This document shows, piece after piece, positions 31,033 through 39,444 of a DNA stretch of 49,301 bases; positions within the stretch are counted from its first letter, which is position 1, and the number at the start of each line of letters is the position of its first letter. The stretch covers positions 1 through 49,301 of the forward strand of contig CAXTHM010000024.1 of NCBI GenBank assembly GCA_964244115.1, read 5' to 3'. The position numbers and the translations under genes were made by a program. The notes under the pieces are model-generated. The model was not told where the DNA came from, ran no database searches, and saw only the letters and a program-made list of their open reading frames with translations. Source of the stretch: CADCWK01 sp964244115 (GTDB taxonomy: Bacteria; Chloroflexota; Chloroflexia; Thermomicrobiales; UBA6265).

Positions 31033-31118
31033 TGCCCTGCCCCACCGATGCTGACCGTTCGACGGCCACGACGCATGGCCGGACTGTACTACGGCAGGCC
31101 CGATGAGATGGGTGCCGG

Positions 31119-31343
31119 TCAGCTCTGGCTGGCGATCCGGCGGAGCGCGGCGTTCAATTCGGTCGCATGACCGTAGTAGCTCTCGTGCAGGCGACGGAAG
31201 ATGTCGGCGGTCTCATGGTCGCCGACCTTCTCGGCATCGGTCTGGTACTTCGCCAGGGTCTCGGAGCCCTGGAGCAGGTTGGCCAGCGTCGTGATGATGT
31301 CGTACTCAAGATCGCTGACAGCGAAAGTGCCCTTGTCGCTCAT
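31119..31343 (-). CDS. Small helical protein, ferritin-like hairpin (unknown function)
   Basis: Protein of 74 residues predicted almost entirely alpha-helical, in two helices (about 10-38 and 42-70). The second contains FRRLHESYYGHATELNAALRR, with a His and Glu spacing reminiscent of ferritin-like half bundles, but a complete di-iron site cannot be shown. The composition and codon use match the neighbours. There is no strong ribosome-binding site before ATG 31343. It lies between moaD-moaE and peptide ABC operon 2 on the same strand. I do not recognise the family. Confidence 0.6.
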   Translation of the reverse strand: MSDKGTFAVSDLEYDIITTLANLLQGSETLAKYQTDAEKVGDHETADIFRRLHESYYGHATELNAALRRIASQS

Positions 31344-31456
31344 GGGGAGTACTCGCTCTTCGGTCTGGATCGACAGCCCCCGAAGGGGTGGTCCCGGACC
31401 CGGGACTGCGGTTCAGGGTGCACGGCTGATGCCAGCCGGAAGCAGCCGGTCAGGTC

Positions 31457-32395
31457 CTACCGGCGGCCGCGCGGGTCGAAGGCGTCCCGCAGCCCCTCGC
31501 CCAGCAGATTGAAGGCAAGGACCGTCAGCGTGATGAAGATGCCGGGCGCAACCATGATGTGCGGGTAGTTGCGGATGAAATCCCGGCCATCGGCCAGCAT
31601 CCGGCCCCAGGACGGTTCCGGCGGCTGGACGCCGAGCCCGAGGAACGACAGTGCCGACTCGTAGATGATCACGCCGCCGACGGCGAGGCTGGCGAGGACG
31701 ATCACGACGCCGATCACGTTCGGGATGATGTGGCGGAAGATGATCCGGGCCGGGGACGCGCCAGACGTGCGGGCCGCGAGGACGAAGTCGCGCTGCTTGA
31801 GGCTCAGCACCTCGGCGCGGACGACGCGGGCGTAGGCCGCCCAGACCGTGAAGCCGATGATCAGGATGACCAGCGGCAGGCTCGGTGACAGCACCGCCGA
31901 GAGCACCAGCAGCAGGGCGATCGTCGGGAAGGCCATCAGCGTGTCGACGATGCGGGACAGGAGCAGATCGACCCAGCCCCCGAAGTAGCCCGAGGCCGCG
32001 CCGACGACGACGCCGATCGTGACCGCGATCGCGGTCGCGCCGAGGCCGACGGCGAGCGCGATCCGGGTGCCGTAGATCAGCCGGCTGAGGATGTCGCGGC
32101 CGGTGGCGTCGTTGCCGAGCAGGTACTCGCGGCTCGGCCCGTCGCCGCGCAGCCGCGGACTGGTGTCGTACGCGTCATGTGGCGCGACGATCGGGGCGAA
32201 GATCGCCATGATGAACAGCAGGATCACGAAGGCGAGCGCGAAGACCGCCGGACGGTAGCCGCGGAACCGGCGCCAGCGCCGCTGCCACTCCGACTGTGGC
32301 CCCGAGCGGCGACCGAGGATGCCCGTCTCGGCCTGGGTCGGGTCGATCGTCTCGGCGGAGACCGGGCGTCCATCCCCGCTGGTCGTGAGGGTCAT
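31457..32395 (-). CDS. Peptide/nickel-type ABC transporter permease (DppC-like), operon 2
   Basis: Inner-membrane permease of the second DppABC-type system. A 45-residue polar leader precedes TM1 (FALAFVILLFIMAIFAPIVAP). The family motifs are REYLLGNDATGRDILSRLIYG, the EAA loop TSGASPARIIFRHIIPN and the terminal GEGLRDAFDPRGRR. The 312-residue length is normal. It is 58 bases downstream of the DppB-type gene. It differs clearly from the operon 1 permease, so the two systems are not recent duplicates. Confidence 0.94.
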   Translation of the reverse strand: MTLTTSGDGRPVSAETIDPTQAETGILGRRSGPQSEWQRRWRRFRGYRPAVFALAFVILLFIMAIFAPIVAPHDAYDTSPRLRGDGPSREYLLGNDATGRDILSRLIYGTRIALAVGLGATAIAVTIGVVVGAASGYFGGWVDLLLSRIVDTLMAFPTIALLLVLSAVLSPSLPLVILIIGFTVWAAYARVVRAEVLSLKQRDFVLAARTSGASPARIIFRHIIPNVIGVVIVLASLAVGGVIIYESALSFLGLGVQPPEPSWGRMLADGRDFIRNYPHIMVAPGIFITLTVLAFNLLGEGLRDAFDPRGRR

Positions 32396-32453
32396 CGGGC
32401 AATCCTGGCTGGCGGACGGACATGGCTCGGGCGACGGACGGGCGCGATCGGCA

Positions 32454-33386
32454 TCACCCGGAGATCCGGATGCGCGGGTCGATCAGCGCGTACGTCAGGT
32501 CCGTGAGCAGGTTGCCGACGACGACGATCAGCGCCAGCAGCAGGACGAGCGCCTGGACGACCTGGTAGTCGAGGGTCGACAGCGACGTGGAGAACAACTG
32601 GCCGATGCCGGGGAAGGCGAAGACGGTCTCGATCACGATCGTGCCGCTCAGGATGAAGGCGATCCGGTAGCCCAGCACCGTCACGATCGGCAGCATCGCG
32701 TTGCGGACGACGTGACGCACCATCACCGTCCGCTCGCGGAGCCCCTTGGCCCGGGCGGTCTGGACGTGGTCGGTCGTCAGCGCCTCCAGCGTGGCGCCGC
32801 GGGTGACCCGGATCAGCCCGGCCATCTCCTCGAACGCGAGCACGGCGACCGGCAGGACGTAGCTCCGCCAGCCGGCGCTCGCCCCGTAGGTCGGCAGCCA
32901 GCCCAGATTGGAGGCGAAGACGATGATCAGGAGCAGCCCGATCCAGTAGTTCGGCACGGCCACGCCGATCGTCGAGGTTGCCGTCGTGATGTAGTCGAGG
33001 ACGGAGTTGCGCCGGTAGGCGGCCAGGATGCCGAGCGGGATCGCGATCGCGATCGAGAGGCTGACCGCCATCGCGTTGAGCGCCAGCGTGTATGGCAGCG
33101 CCTCGCCGATCATCTCGGTGACGGGCTTGCCGCTCCGGATCACGGACGAGCCGAAGTCCCCCGTGGCGACGTTCCGCAGCCAGACGCCGAACTGCTCCCA
33201 GACCGGCTTGTCGAGACCCCACTTGATCTCGAGGTTGTCCTTGGCCTGCTGCGTCACGCGGGCCTGACCGACCAGGAGGTCGATCGGGCTGCCAGGGGCG
33301 GCGTGGATCAGCCCGAAGGTCAGCACGCTGATCAGGAACAGGACGACGACCCCTTGCAGCAGCCGGATCGTGACGTAGCGCAGCAT
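32454..33386 (-). CDS. Peptide/nickel-type ABC transporter permease (DppB-like), operon 2
   Basis: Permease partner of the protein at 31457-32395. TM1 is LLQGVVVLFLISVLTFGLIH; PGSPIDLLVG is the periplasmic entry segment, GLRERTVMVRHVVRNAMLP the EAA loop and NLLTDLTYALIDPRIRIS the C-terminus. Its ATG (33386) is preceded by GTGAGG, which is the end of the left inverted repeat of the DUF559 element (33395-33458); the Shine-Dalgarno sequence of this gene therefore comes from, or overlaps, that repeat. Confidence 0.94.
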   Translation of the reverse strand: MLRYVTIRLLQGVVVLFLISVLTFGLIHAAPGSPIDLLVGQARVTQQAKDNLEIKWGLDKPVWEQFGVWLRNVATGDFGSSVIRSGKPVTEMIGEALPYTLALNAMAVSLSIAIAIPLGILAAYRRNSVLDYITTATSTIGVAVPNYWIGLLLIIVFASNLGWLPTYGASAGWRSYVLPVAVLAFEEMAGLIRVTRGATLEALTTDHVQTARAKGLRERTVMVRHVVRNAMLPIVTVLGYRIAFILSGTIVIETVFAFPGIGQLFSTSLSTLDYQVVQALVLLLALIVVVGNLLTDLTYALIDPRIRISG

Positions 33387-33394
33387 GCGAGTTA

Positions 33395-33458
33395 CCTCAC
33401 CCCCAACCCCCTCTCCATCACGCTGGCGTGCTTCGCACTTGCGGATGGAGAGGGGGCT
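33395..33458 (-). repeat. Family-1 hairpin repeat, copy c (left inverted repeat)
   Basis: Read on the minus strand: AGCCCCCTCTCCATC - loop containing GTGCGAAGCAC - GATGGAGAGGGGG - TTGGGGGTGAGG. The tail faces outward and provides GTGAGG upstream of the permease start. Confidence 0.75.
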
Positions 33459-33509
33459 TTACCAATACAGCGGCATTCGGTGGACGAAGAGGACACCGCG
33501 GAAAGCGAG

Positions 33510-33887
33510 TCAGCGACGACGTACCGGGGCGAGCATCGCACTGATCTGCGCCAATACGGCGTCCGGGTGCCCGAGCACCTCATCGTTGGATACCCGCAAG
33601 ACCCGGAAGCCGAGTTCATTCAGCTGACTGGTCCGCCACTCGTCGTCACGTTGCGCTTCGAGCGAATCGTGAACCGACCCATCGACCTCGACGACGAGCC
33701 GATCGGACGGGCAGCAAAAGTCCACCACGAACGCCTCGATGACATGTTGCCGCCGAAACCGACGCCCCAGCCGTCCACCGCGCAGCAGCGACCACAGATG
33801 CGATTCCGCGGGGGTCTGCCTCCGACGAAGTTCACGAGCGGTTTCATACATCGCCCCTGACCTCGCTGCTGGCGACTGTTCCCTCAT
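33510..33887 (-). CDS. DUF559 / Vsr-like endonuclease domain protein
   Basis: Protein of 125 residues with the DUF559 fold, related to very-short-patch repair (Vsr) and other PD-(D/E)XK nucleases. TPAESHLWSLLR (25-36) carries the conserved Glu28; FVVDF (D56) and LVVEVDG (E67, D69) give the D...ExD metal-binding pattern; LGFRVLRVSNDEVL is the closing strand-helix. ATG 33887 is chosen because GGGGAGGGGTGAAC precedes it; the frame runs on to 33998 into the right inverted repeat but without family similarity. Flanking repeats suggest it acts on, or travels with, those repeats. DUF559 proteins have no settled function that I know of. Confidence 0.85.
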   Translation of the reverse strand: MREQSPAARSGAMYETARELRRRQTPAESHLWSLLRGGRLGRRFRRQHVIEAFVVDFCCPSDRLVVEVDGSVHDSLEAQRDDEWRTSQLNELGFRVLRVSNDEVLGHPDAVLAQISAMLAPVRRR

Positions 33888-33966
33888 GTTCACCCCTCCC
33901 CTCAGCTCTCTCGACAGCCTGTCGTAAACGTTCCTTCGGGAGCCCGCGACGCCACCAAACGGGAAG

Positions 33967-34033
33967 AGCCCCCCTCTCCATCCGCAAGTGCGAAGCACGC
34001 CAGCGTGATGGAGAGGGGGGTTGGGGGGTGAGG
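33967..34033 (+). repeat. Family-1 hairpin repeat, copy d (right inverted repeat)
   Basis: AGCCCCCCTCTCCATC - loop - GATGGAGAGGGGGG - TTGGGGGGTGAGG. It ends three bases before the stop codon of the binding-protein gene (34037), so the insertion leaves that gene intact. Confidence 0.75.
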
Positions 34034-34036
34034 TCC

Positions 34037-35722
34037 CTACTCGGCCGGGTCCAGGCTCCAGGTGTAGGCCTTCTTGTACAGGTTGTCCGAGTCCTGGACC
34101 GCCTCGGCCGCCGGGAGGCCCTTGACGCGGGCGGCGTAGTGGGTCCGGCCCTGGAGGAAGGCGATGTAGAGGAACGGGACCTCGTCCGAGACGATCTGCT
34201 GGATCTCCTGGTAGATCGGGATCCGCTCCTCCTGCGTCAGGGCGAGCACGCCCTGCTTGAGCAGCTCGTCGACGCGCTCGTTTCGGAAGCTGGAGAAGTT
34301 GCTCGCCCCGGTCGAGCTCAGGACCGAGGTCGCGTCTGGGTCGCCACCGTCGCCGTAGGTCCAGTTGAACAGGGCGGCGTCGATCTCGCCGGCCGGGAGT
34401 TGCTCGAGGATCTGCGCGACCGGCGTCTCCTGCAACTGGGCGTTGATACCGACATCCTGCAGGTACTGCTGGACGACCTCGGCCTCGGAGCGGCGAGTGG
34501 AGTCGCCGGACGGGATCGAGATCGTGAAGCCGAGCTCCTGACCGTCCTTCTCGCGCCAGTCACCGTCGCCCTGGACCCAGCCGGCCGTCTCGAGGAGCGA
34601 GGCGGCCTGATCCGGGTCGTAGGTGTACTGCGTCGTGTTGGGGTTGTAGTAGGTCACGACGGCCGGCGACAGGTTCGACGTCGCGATCTGGGCGGCGCCG
34701 AGGAAGATCTCGTCGACGATCACCTGGCGGTCGATCGCGAACATCATCGCCCGGCGGACGTTGACGTCGCTGAGGATCGGGCTCTGGTTGTTGAGCGGGA
34801 AATGGTTCACCGCCACATTCAGCGTGGTGTAGGTCGTGAAGGTCGGGTCCTCGGACAGGCGGGCGTCGTCCTCCGGCGTCAACGACCAGATGCTGTTGTC
34901 GGACTCGCCGTTCTCCAGCGCCTCGGCTCGAACCGATGCCTCCGGGACGACGTCGATCTGGAGCTGATCGACCAGCGGGCGGCCGCGGAAGTGGCCGTCG
35001 TAGGCGTCGAGCAGGGTGCGGGCGGCGGGGTCGAAGCTGTTGAGCTTGAAGGGTCCCGTCCCGACCGGCGCCTGGGCGTAGGCCTCCTGGCCGATCTCGG
35101 CGTGGTAGCCGGACGGCAGGATCATCACCGAGCCGATCAGCGCGTTGAACGCGGCGTTGGGGGCCGAAAGCGTGACGACGACGGTCGTCGGGTCCGGTGC
35201 CTCGACGCTGGTCACATTCTCGAACGAGCCGCTGAAGATCGACGCGTTGGCCGGGTCCTTCATCCAGTCCATCGTGTACTTGACATCGGCCGAGGAGAAG
35301 GGGTCGCCATTATGGAAGGTAACGCCCTCGCGGAGGGTGACGGTGTAGCTGAGGCCGTCGGCGCTGACGACCGGGAGCTCGGTGGCGAGTACGGGCTGGA
35401 AGGTCAGCGTCTCATCGAGCTCGACCATGCCGTTGTGGATCTGGACGATGGCGACGTACGGGACGGTCGCGCCGGAGTCCTCCGGGCTGAGGCCGGGGAT
35501 GTCCTGGTGGCCGGTCAGGCGCAGCACGCCACCGGCGACCGGGGTGCCGTCCTGGAAGCGGGCATCGATGTCGGCCCCACGGAGCACCCGCGCCGAGCCG
35601 ATGCCGCCGCCGAGCGACAGGGCGGCGGCGCCCGCGCCAGCGGCACCGAGACCGCGAAGGACATTGCGCCGATTCGTGGCCGACCGCAGGATCCGCTGGC
35701 TGGTCTGGTTCAGGTCGCTCAT
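34037..35722 (-). CDS. ABC transporter substrate-binding protein, family 5, Tat signal, operon 2
   Basis: Extracytoplasmic binding protein of the second DppA/OppA-type system. The N-terminus has NRRNVLRGLGAAGAGAAALSLGGG (residues 17-40), a twin-arginine export signal. SYTVTLREGVTFHNGDPFSSADVKYT near residue 120 and VRRAMMFAIDRQVIVDEIF near 320 are family hallmarks. The 561-residue length is normal. ATG 35722 follows GGAGAG. The stop lies three bases from the right repeat of the DUF559 element, and the permease genes follow beyond it. Ligand unknown. Confidence 0.92.
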   Translation of the reverse strand: MSDLNQTSQRILRSATNRRNVLRGLGAAGAGAAALSLGGGIGSARVLRGADIDARFQDGTPVAGGVLRLTGHQDIPGLSPEDSGATVPYVAIVQIHNGMVELDETLTFQPVLATELPVVSADGLSYTVTLREGVTFHNGDPFSSADVKYTMDWMKDPANASIFSGSFENVTSVEAPDPTTVVVTLSAPNAAFNALIGSVMILPSGYHAEIGQEAYAQAPVGTGPFKLNSFDPAARTLLDAYDGHFRGRPLVDQLQIDVVPEASVRAEALENGESDNSIWSLTPEDDARLSEDPTFTTYTTLNVAVNHFPLNNQSPILSDVNVRRAMMFAIDRQVIVDEIFLGAAQIATSNLSPAVVTYYNPNTTQYTYDPDQAASLLETAGWVQGDGDWREKDGQELGFTISIPSGDSTRRSEAEVVQQYLQDVGINAQLQETPVAQILEQLPAGEIDAALFNWTYGDGGDPDATSVLSSTGASNFSSFRNERVDELLKQGVLALTQEERIPIYQEIQQIVSDEVPFLYIAFLQGRTHYAARVKGLPAAEAVQDSDNLYKKAYTWSLDPAE

Positions 35723-36261
35723 GCTGCTCTTGCTCTCCTTCGAAATGCTCGAGATGCTGACCGGAGATCCCGGACGGTCACCCTGGCCATCGTCCAGCCA
35801 TCCCCCACACCGCCCGCTCGGCCCGGCATAGGGGCCGCCGGGTGGAAACGGACGGTCCCACCACCGGGACAGAGCCGCTCGACGCGGTCAGGCGTGAGGA
35901 CGGACAGATTGGACGAGAGCACTCCGGGTTGATGTGAACGATTGTGGCACAGGCCGCGCCGCCGGGCTACGCATCCCGCGCAACCGTCACGGCAGCCCAG
36001 GCGTCTGACGTTGGCGCGGCCTGACGTCCATCACCACGGGAGCGCAGCGCCCCAGGCAACGCCAGACGCCAGATGGGATCCGGACGATCGAGCCGGCTCC
36101 CGGACATGGGGGATGCGACGGTGCGGCCCTCGCAGTCGGGCGGCGAGATCCCGCGGCCCGGACCCGTGCTACGCTTGCGATCCCCAGTTCTCCCGAGCCG
36201 ATCGTCGTTCGGGCTGCCCATCCGTCGCCGCAGCTTGCCGCCCATCCGGGAGATCCCCGCC
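35723..36261. other. Divergent intergenic region, binding protein / ABC-F
   Basis: 539 bases without a supported gene. It contains the TGC-TACGCT extended -10 (36167-36175) for the ABC-F gene and, on the minus strand, a weaker TGC-CACAAT box near 35941-35949. No upstream peptide with an ATG is visible in the 80-base ABC-F leader. Confidence 0.4.
36167..36175 (+). promoter_or_regulatory. Extended -10 promoter of the ABC-F gene
   Basis: TG at 36167-36168, then C and TACGCT, followed by TGCGATC. A transcription start near 36182 is expected, giving a leader of about 80 bases. It resembles the boxes before mreB and mreC. Confidence 0.45.
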
Positions 36262-37995
36262 ATGACCGTCCTCGTCCAGGCCGCCCAGATCCACCTCACC
36301 TACGGCGGCAACCGCCTGTTCACGGGCGTCACGCTCTCCATCAAGGCCGGCGACCGGCTGGCCATCGTCGGCGAGAACGGCGCCGGCAAGAGCACCCTCC
36401 TCCGGATCATCGCCCGGACGCTCGAACCCGACCGCGGCAACGTCGTGACGCTGCCCGGCCTCACCGTCGGGATGCTGGACCAGCACGCCTCCCACGACCC
36501 GACGATGTCGGTCAGGGCGGTCGTCGCCGAGGCCCTCGGCAACGCCGAGGCGCTGGAAGCCCGGCTCGACGCCATTGCCGCCGAGATGGGCGCCGCCGAT
36601 GACGACACGCTGATGGCGCTACTCGACGAGCAGGGCGCCATCCTCGCTCGCCTCGACAGCAGCGCCGTCGACCAGGACGTCACCCGGGCGGCCGAGATCC
36701 TGGCTGGCCTGCGGCTGCCCGAGGACCGGTGGGAGACGCCGCTCGGGACCCTCTCCGGCGGCGAGCGGCGGCTGGTCGCCCTCGCCCGGCTGCTGGCCGA
36801 GGCGCCCCGGCTGCTGCTGCTGGACGAGCCCGACAACCACCTCGACGACGAGGCTCGATCCTGGCTGGAGCGCGAGATCGTCCGCCACGACGGCGCCGTC
36901 GCCCTCGTCACCCACGACCGCTACCTCGTCGACCAGGTCGCGACCGGCATCCTGGAGGTCGAGGACGGCGTCCTCTCGACGTGGCCGGGCAACTACACCG
37001 CCTACCGGACCGAGAAGCGGGCCCGGATCGTCCGGCAGCATCAGATCCGGACCAACGAGCTGCGCGAGTACCAGAAGCTCAAGGAGAGCTCGGAGGCGCT
37101 GACGCAGTGGGCTCGGCAGAACCCGAAGTTCGCCACCCGAGCCGAGAACCAGCGCCGAAAGGTCGAGATCGAGGCCGCCCGGCTGGAGGCGACCGTGCCG
37201 CCGCCGGTCGACCGCAAGCGGATCGACGTCTCCTTCGACACGGAGCGGGGCTCGACCAAGGTGCTGGAGCTGGCCGGGCTGACGAAGCGGTTCGGCGAGC
37301 GGGAGATCTACCGGCCGTTCGACCTCGTCATCCGGCACGGCGAGCGGGTCGGGCTGGTCGGGCCCAACGGGGCCGGCAAGACGACGCTGCTCCGGATGCT
37401 GATGGGCCGAGAGACCCCGGACGCCGGGTCGATCCGGTTCGGACCGAGCATCAGGACCGGCTACTTCGCCCAGGAGCAGGAGACGCTCGATACCCGGCAG
37501 ACGCCCCTGGAGCTCGTCCGCTCCAACGCGCCCTACGACGACCACCGGGCGCGGGGATTCCTCGCCTCACTCGGGTTCGACGCGATCGACGCCGAGACGG
37601 CGATCGGCCAGCTCAGCGGCGGTGAGCGCAGCCGGCTGCTGTTCGGGACGCTCGTCCTGTCCGGGGCGAACTTCATGATCCTGGACGAGCCGACCAACAA
37701 CCTCGACATCGGCTCGATCGAGGTCCTGGAGGCGGCGCTGGCCGACTACGCCGGGACGCTGCTGACGGTCTCGCACGACCGCTACTTCCTCGACCGGGTC
37801 TGCGACCGGATCGTCGAGGTGCGCGCCGGCGTGGTCTACGACTACTCGGGCTCGTACGGCGACTACGACCGCATCCGGTCCGCCGGAGGCGCCGGCACTC
37901 GGCTGACCTACCCGGACCCGGTGGTCGCTCAGCCAAAGCCGCTCGGGCGGCGGGACAAGCGCCGGGAGGCGGCCGGGGTCACTCCGGCCGGATAG
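36262..37995 (+). CDS. ABC-F family ATP-binding protein (ribosome-associated)
   Basis: Soluble tandem ATPase of the ABC-F family, which act on ribosomes in translation control or antibiotic resistance. Domain 1 has Walker A GENGAGKST near residue 38, signature LSGGERR and Walker B LLLLDEPDNHLDDEA (Asp replaces the usual Thr in DEPTNHLD). The charged linker (RTEKRARIVRQHQIR to EAARLEATVPPP) matches the P-site tRNA interaction motif region. Domain 2 has GPNGAGKTT, LSGGERSRLL and MILDEPTNNLD. The length is 577 residues. ATG 36262 has GGGAGATC upstream. There are no membrane segments and no partner permease. Confidence 0.92.
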   Translation: MTVLVQAAQIHLTYGGNRLFTGVTLSIKAGDRLAIVGENGAGKSTLLRIIARTLEPDRGNVVTLPGLTVGMLDQHASHDPTMSVRAVVAEALGNAEALEARLDAIAAEMGAADDDTLMALLDEQGAILARLDSSAVDQDVTRAAEILAGLRLPEDRWETPLGTLSGGERRLVALARLLAEAPRLLLLDEPDNHLDDEARSWLEREIVRHDGAVALVTHDRYLVDQVATGILEVEDGVLSTWPGNYTAYRTEKRARIVRQHQIRTNELREYQKLKESSEALTQWARQNPKFATRAENQRRKVEIEAARLEATVPPPVDRKRIDVSFDTERGSTKVLELAGLTKRFGEREIYRPFDLVIRHGERVGLVGPNGAGKTTLLRMLMGRETPDAGSIRFGPSIRTGYFAQEQETLDTRQTPLELVRSNAPYDDHRARGFLASLGFDAIDAETAIGQLSGGERSRLLFGTLVLSGANFMILDEPTNNLDIGSIEVLEAALADYAGTLLTVSHDRYFLDRVCDRIVEVRAGVVYDYSGSYGDYDRIRSAGGAGTRLTYPDPVVAQPKPLGRRDKRREAAGVTPAG

Positions 37996-38024
37996 GCTCG
38001 TGCTGGGCAGGTCGTTGGCGAACC

Positions 38025-38208
38025 GGGGGCTAAAGCCGCCCGGCTCAGGGGTAATCTCGATGGTTCGGCTACCATCTCGCCTGGAGGGTGGTCATAGGCG
38101 TTTGATGGGCCGCGCGGTCGATCGAATGATGACCCTCCACGACATGCCGATGTCGACGGGACCGACAATGTCCACCCATCACCCCTGAGCCGGGTGGCTT
38201 TAGCCCCC
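38025..38208. repeat. Long inverted repeat, 28-bp arms (GGGCTAAAGCC type)
   Basis: 38025-38052 and 38181-38208 are inverted copies with one mismatch in 28. The 128 bases between them include a second, weaker inverted pair (GGAGGGTGGTCAT near 38083 and ATGATGACCCTCC near 38127). This folds into a large stem-loop just after the ABC-F gene and may end its transcript. Confidence 0.6.
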
Positions 38209-38338
38209 AGTCCTCGACGCGAATGCGATACCCATGATCGGACGCCCCAACGGTTCGGGGTTGCCGGATGGGGTTAGCCCCCGGTTCTCGACGCCAACGC
38301 GATACTCATCACCGGACGCCCAGCGGTTCAGGGTTGCC
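38200..38338 (+). repeat. Two tandem copies of a ~65-bp repeat, 74-bp period
   Basis: 38200-38265 and 38274-38338 both run from TTAGCCCCC through CTCGACGC, GCGATAC, CGGACGCCC and CGGTTC to GGGTTGCC. They are about 80 percent alike. The first copy shares its start with the right arm of the inverted repeat at 38181-38208. Confidence 0.6.
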
Positions 38339-38392
38339 AGGCGCCAACGCCGCCCGGTCAGTCGCGCCGTCCGCCATGACGAAAGGACTCCG

Positions 38393-39352
38393 ATGTCCGC
38401 TCCCGCCGACCAGATGCTCCAGACGGTTCGCGGCCCGATCCCGGCCAGCGACATCAACCGGGCGCTGGCGCACGAGCACCTGTTCGTCGATTTCCAGCCA
38501 GCCGATCACCCGCGCTACATGGACGTGGACTGGGGGATGGTTCGCGGTGCGGCGATCAACCGGCTGCGGGAGTTACGGGCGCAGGGGATCGACCTGCTGA
38601 TCGACTGGACGGCGCTCGGCGTCGGACGCAACGCCGCGCTCTTGCGGGACGTCTCCGGGGCGACCGGCGTCCACATCGTCTGCCCGACCGGGATCTACCT
38701 CGCCAAGCGTCCGCCCGGCTATCGCGACCTGAGCGTCACCGCGCTCGCGGCGCACTTCGTCGCCGAACTGACCGAGGGGATCGACGGGACCGGCATCCGG
38801 GCCGGGTTCGTCAAGATCGCGACGTCGGACGACGGCCCGACCCCAGACGAGACCCTGATCCACCGCGCCGCCGCCATCGCCGCGCGGGAGACCGGCGCCG
38901 CGATCGGGCTCCACAGCCCACTCGCTGGGCCACTCCGTCAAGTCCGGGAGACGCTGGTCGCCGAGGGATTCCCGCTGGAGCGCCTGGTCTGGGCGCACGC
39001 CCAGCGTTCCTCACCGGAGGATCATGCCCGCCACGCCGCCGACGGCGTCATCGTCCAGTTCGACAGCTTCAGCAGCCGATCGGGCTCCGACGCCGGACCG
39101 CCGTCACTGGCCGAGCGGACCTTCGACGCGATCGGGCGGCTGATCGACGCCGGCCATCTCGGGCAGGTGCTGGTCTCGGACGACGCGACCGTCGTCTGCA
39201 ACCCGCCGACGACCCAGTATGGCTACGACGCGACGGCCGTGATGCGTTACGTCAAACCGGCCCTGCGGGAGCGGTTCGGGGACCGCGCCACCCGGACGAT
39301 CCTGCGCGACAACGTCGTCAATGCGTTCCGGTGGGAATCAGCCAGTCGCTAG
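38393..39352 (+). CDS. Phosphotriesterase-like amidohydrolase (PTE/lactonase family)
   Basis: TIM-barrel metal hydrolase of the phosphotriesterase-related family. The metal-binding HxH is AHEHLFVDF (near residue 28). FVKIATSDD (near 142) carries the Lys that is usually carboxylated, GLHSPL and WAHAQRSSPEDH supply further His ligands, and VLVSDDATV the catalytic Asp. The 319-residue length is right. ATG 38393 has AAAGGA six bases upstream. Many relatives are lactonases; the convergent SMP-30 gene next door and the nearby IolE-like gene support a lactone or sugar-acid substrate, which is inference. Confidence 0.78.
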   Translation: MSAPADQMLQTVRGPIPASDINRALAHEHLFVDFQPADHPRYMDVDWGMVRGAAINRLRELRAQGIDLLIDWTALGVGRNAALLRDVSGATGVHIVCPTGIYLAKRPPGYRDLSVTALAAHFVAELTEGIDGTGIRAGFVKIATSDDGPTPDETLIHRAAAIAARETGAAIGLHSPLAGPLRQVRETLVAEGFPLERLVWAHAQRSSPEDHARHAADGVIVQFDSFSSRSGSDAGPPSLAERTFDAIGRLIDAGHLGQVLVSDDATVVCNPPTTQYGYDATAVMRYVKPALRERFGDRATRTILRDNVVNAFRWESASR

Positions 39353-39444
39353 GGGCGACCCGTCCGGTATCCGTTCATGGACGAAACGCCCGGTCGATGA
39401 CGCCTGTCGACTCGGACGACGCCAACGAGGCGAAAGCCGCGTCC

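Larger units (their letters stand above)
33395..34033. mobile_element. Candidate minimal mobile element: DUF559 gene between inverted repeats
   Basis: A 639-bp unit inserted between the binding-protein and permease genes of a peptide ABC operon. Its ends (33395-33458 and 33967-34033) are inverted copies identical except for three one-base differences in C/G runs. Each end is itself a large hairpin (13-bp perfect outer stem, 33406-33418 with 33444-33456) and belongs to the hairpin family dispersed elsewhere in the window. The only gene inside encodes a Vsr-like DUF559 protein. No target-site duplication is obvious. Mobility is inferred from structure alone. Confidence 0.55.

Noticed and set aside
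33386..34040. Target-site duplication at the ends of the DUF559 unit
   Set aside because: The bases just outside the inverted repeats (GCGAGTTA on the left, TCCCTACTCG on the right) are not direct repeats; a loose inverted similarity (CGAGT) is too short to use.
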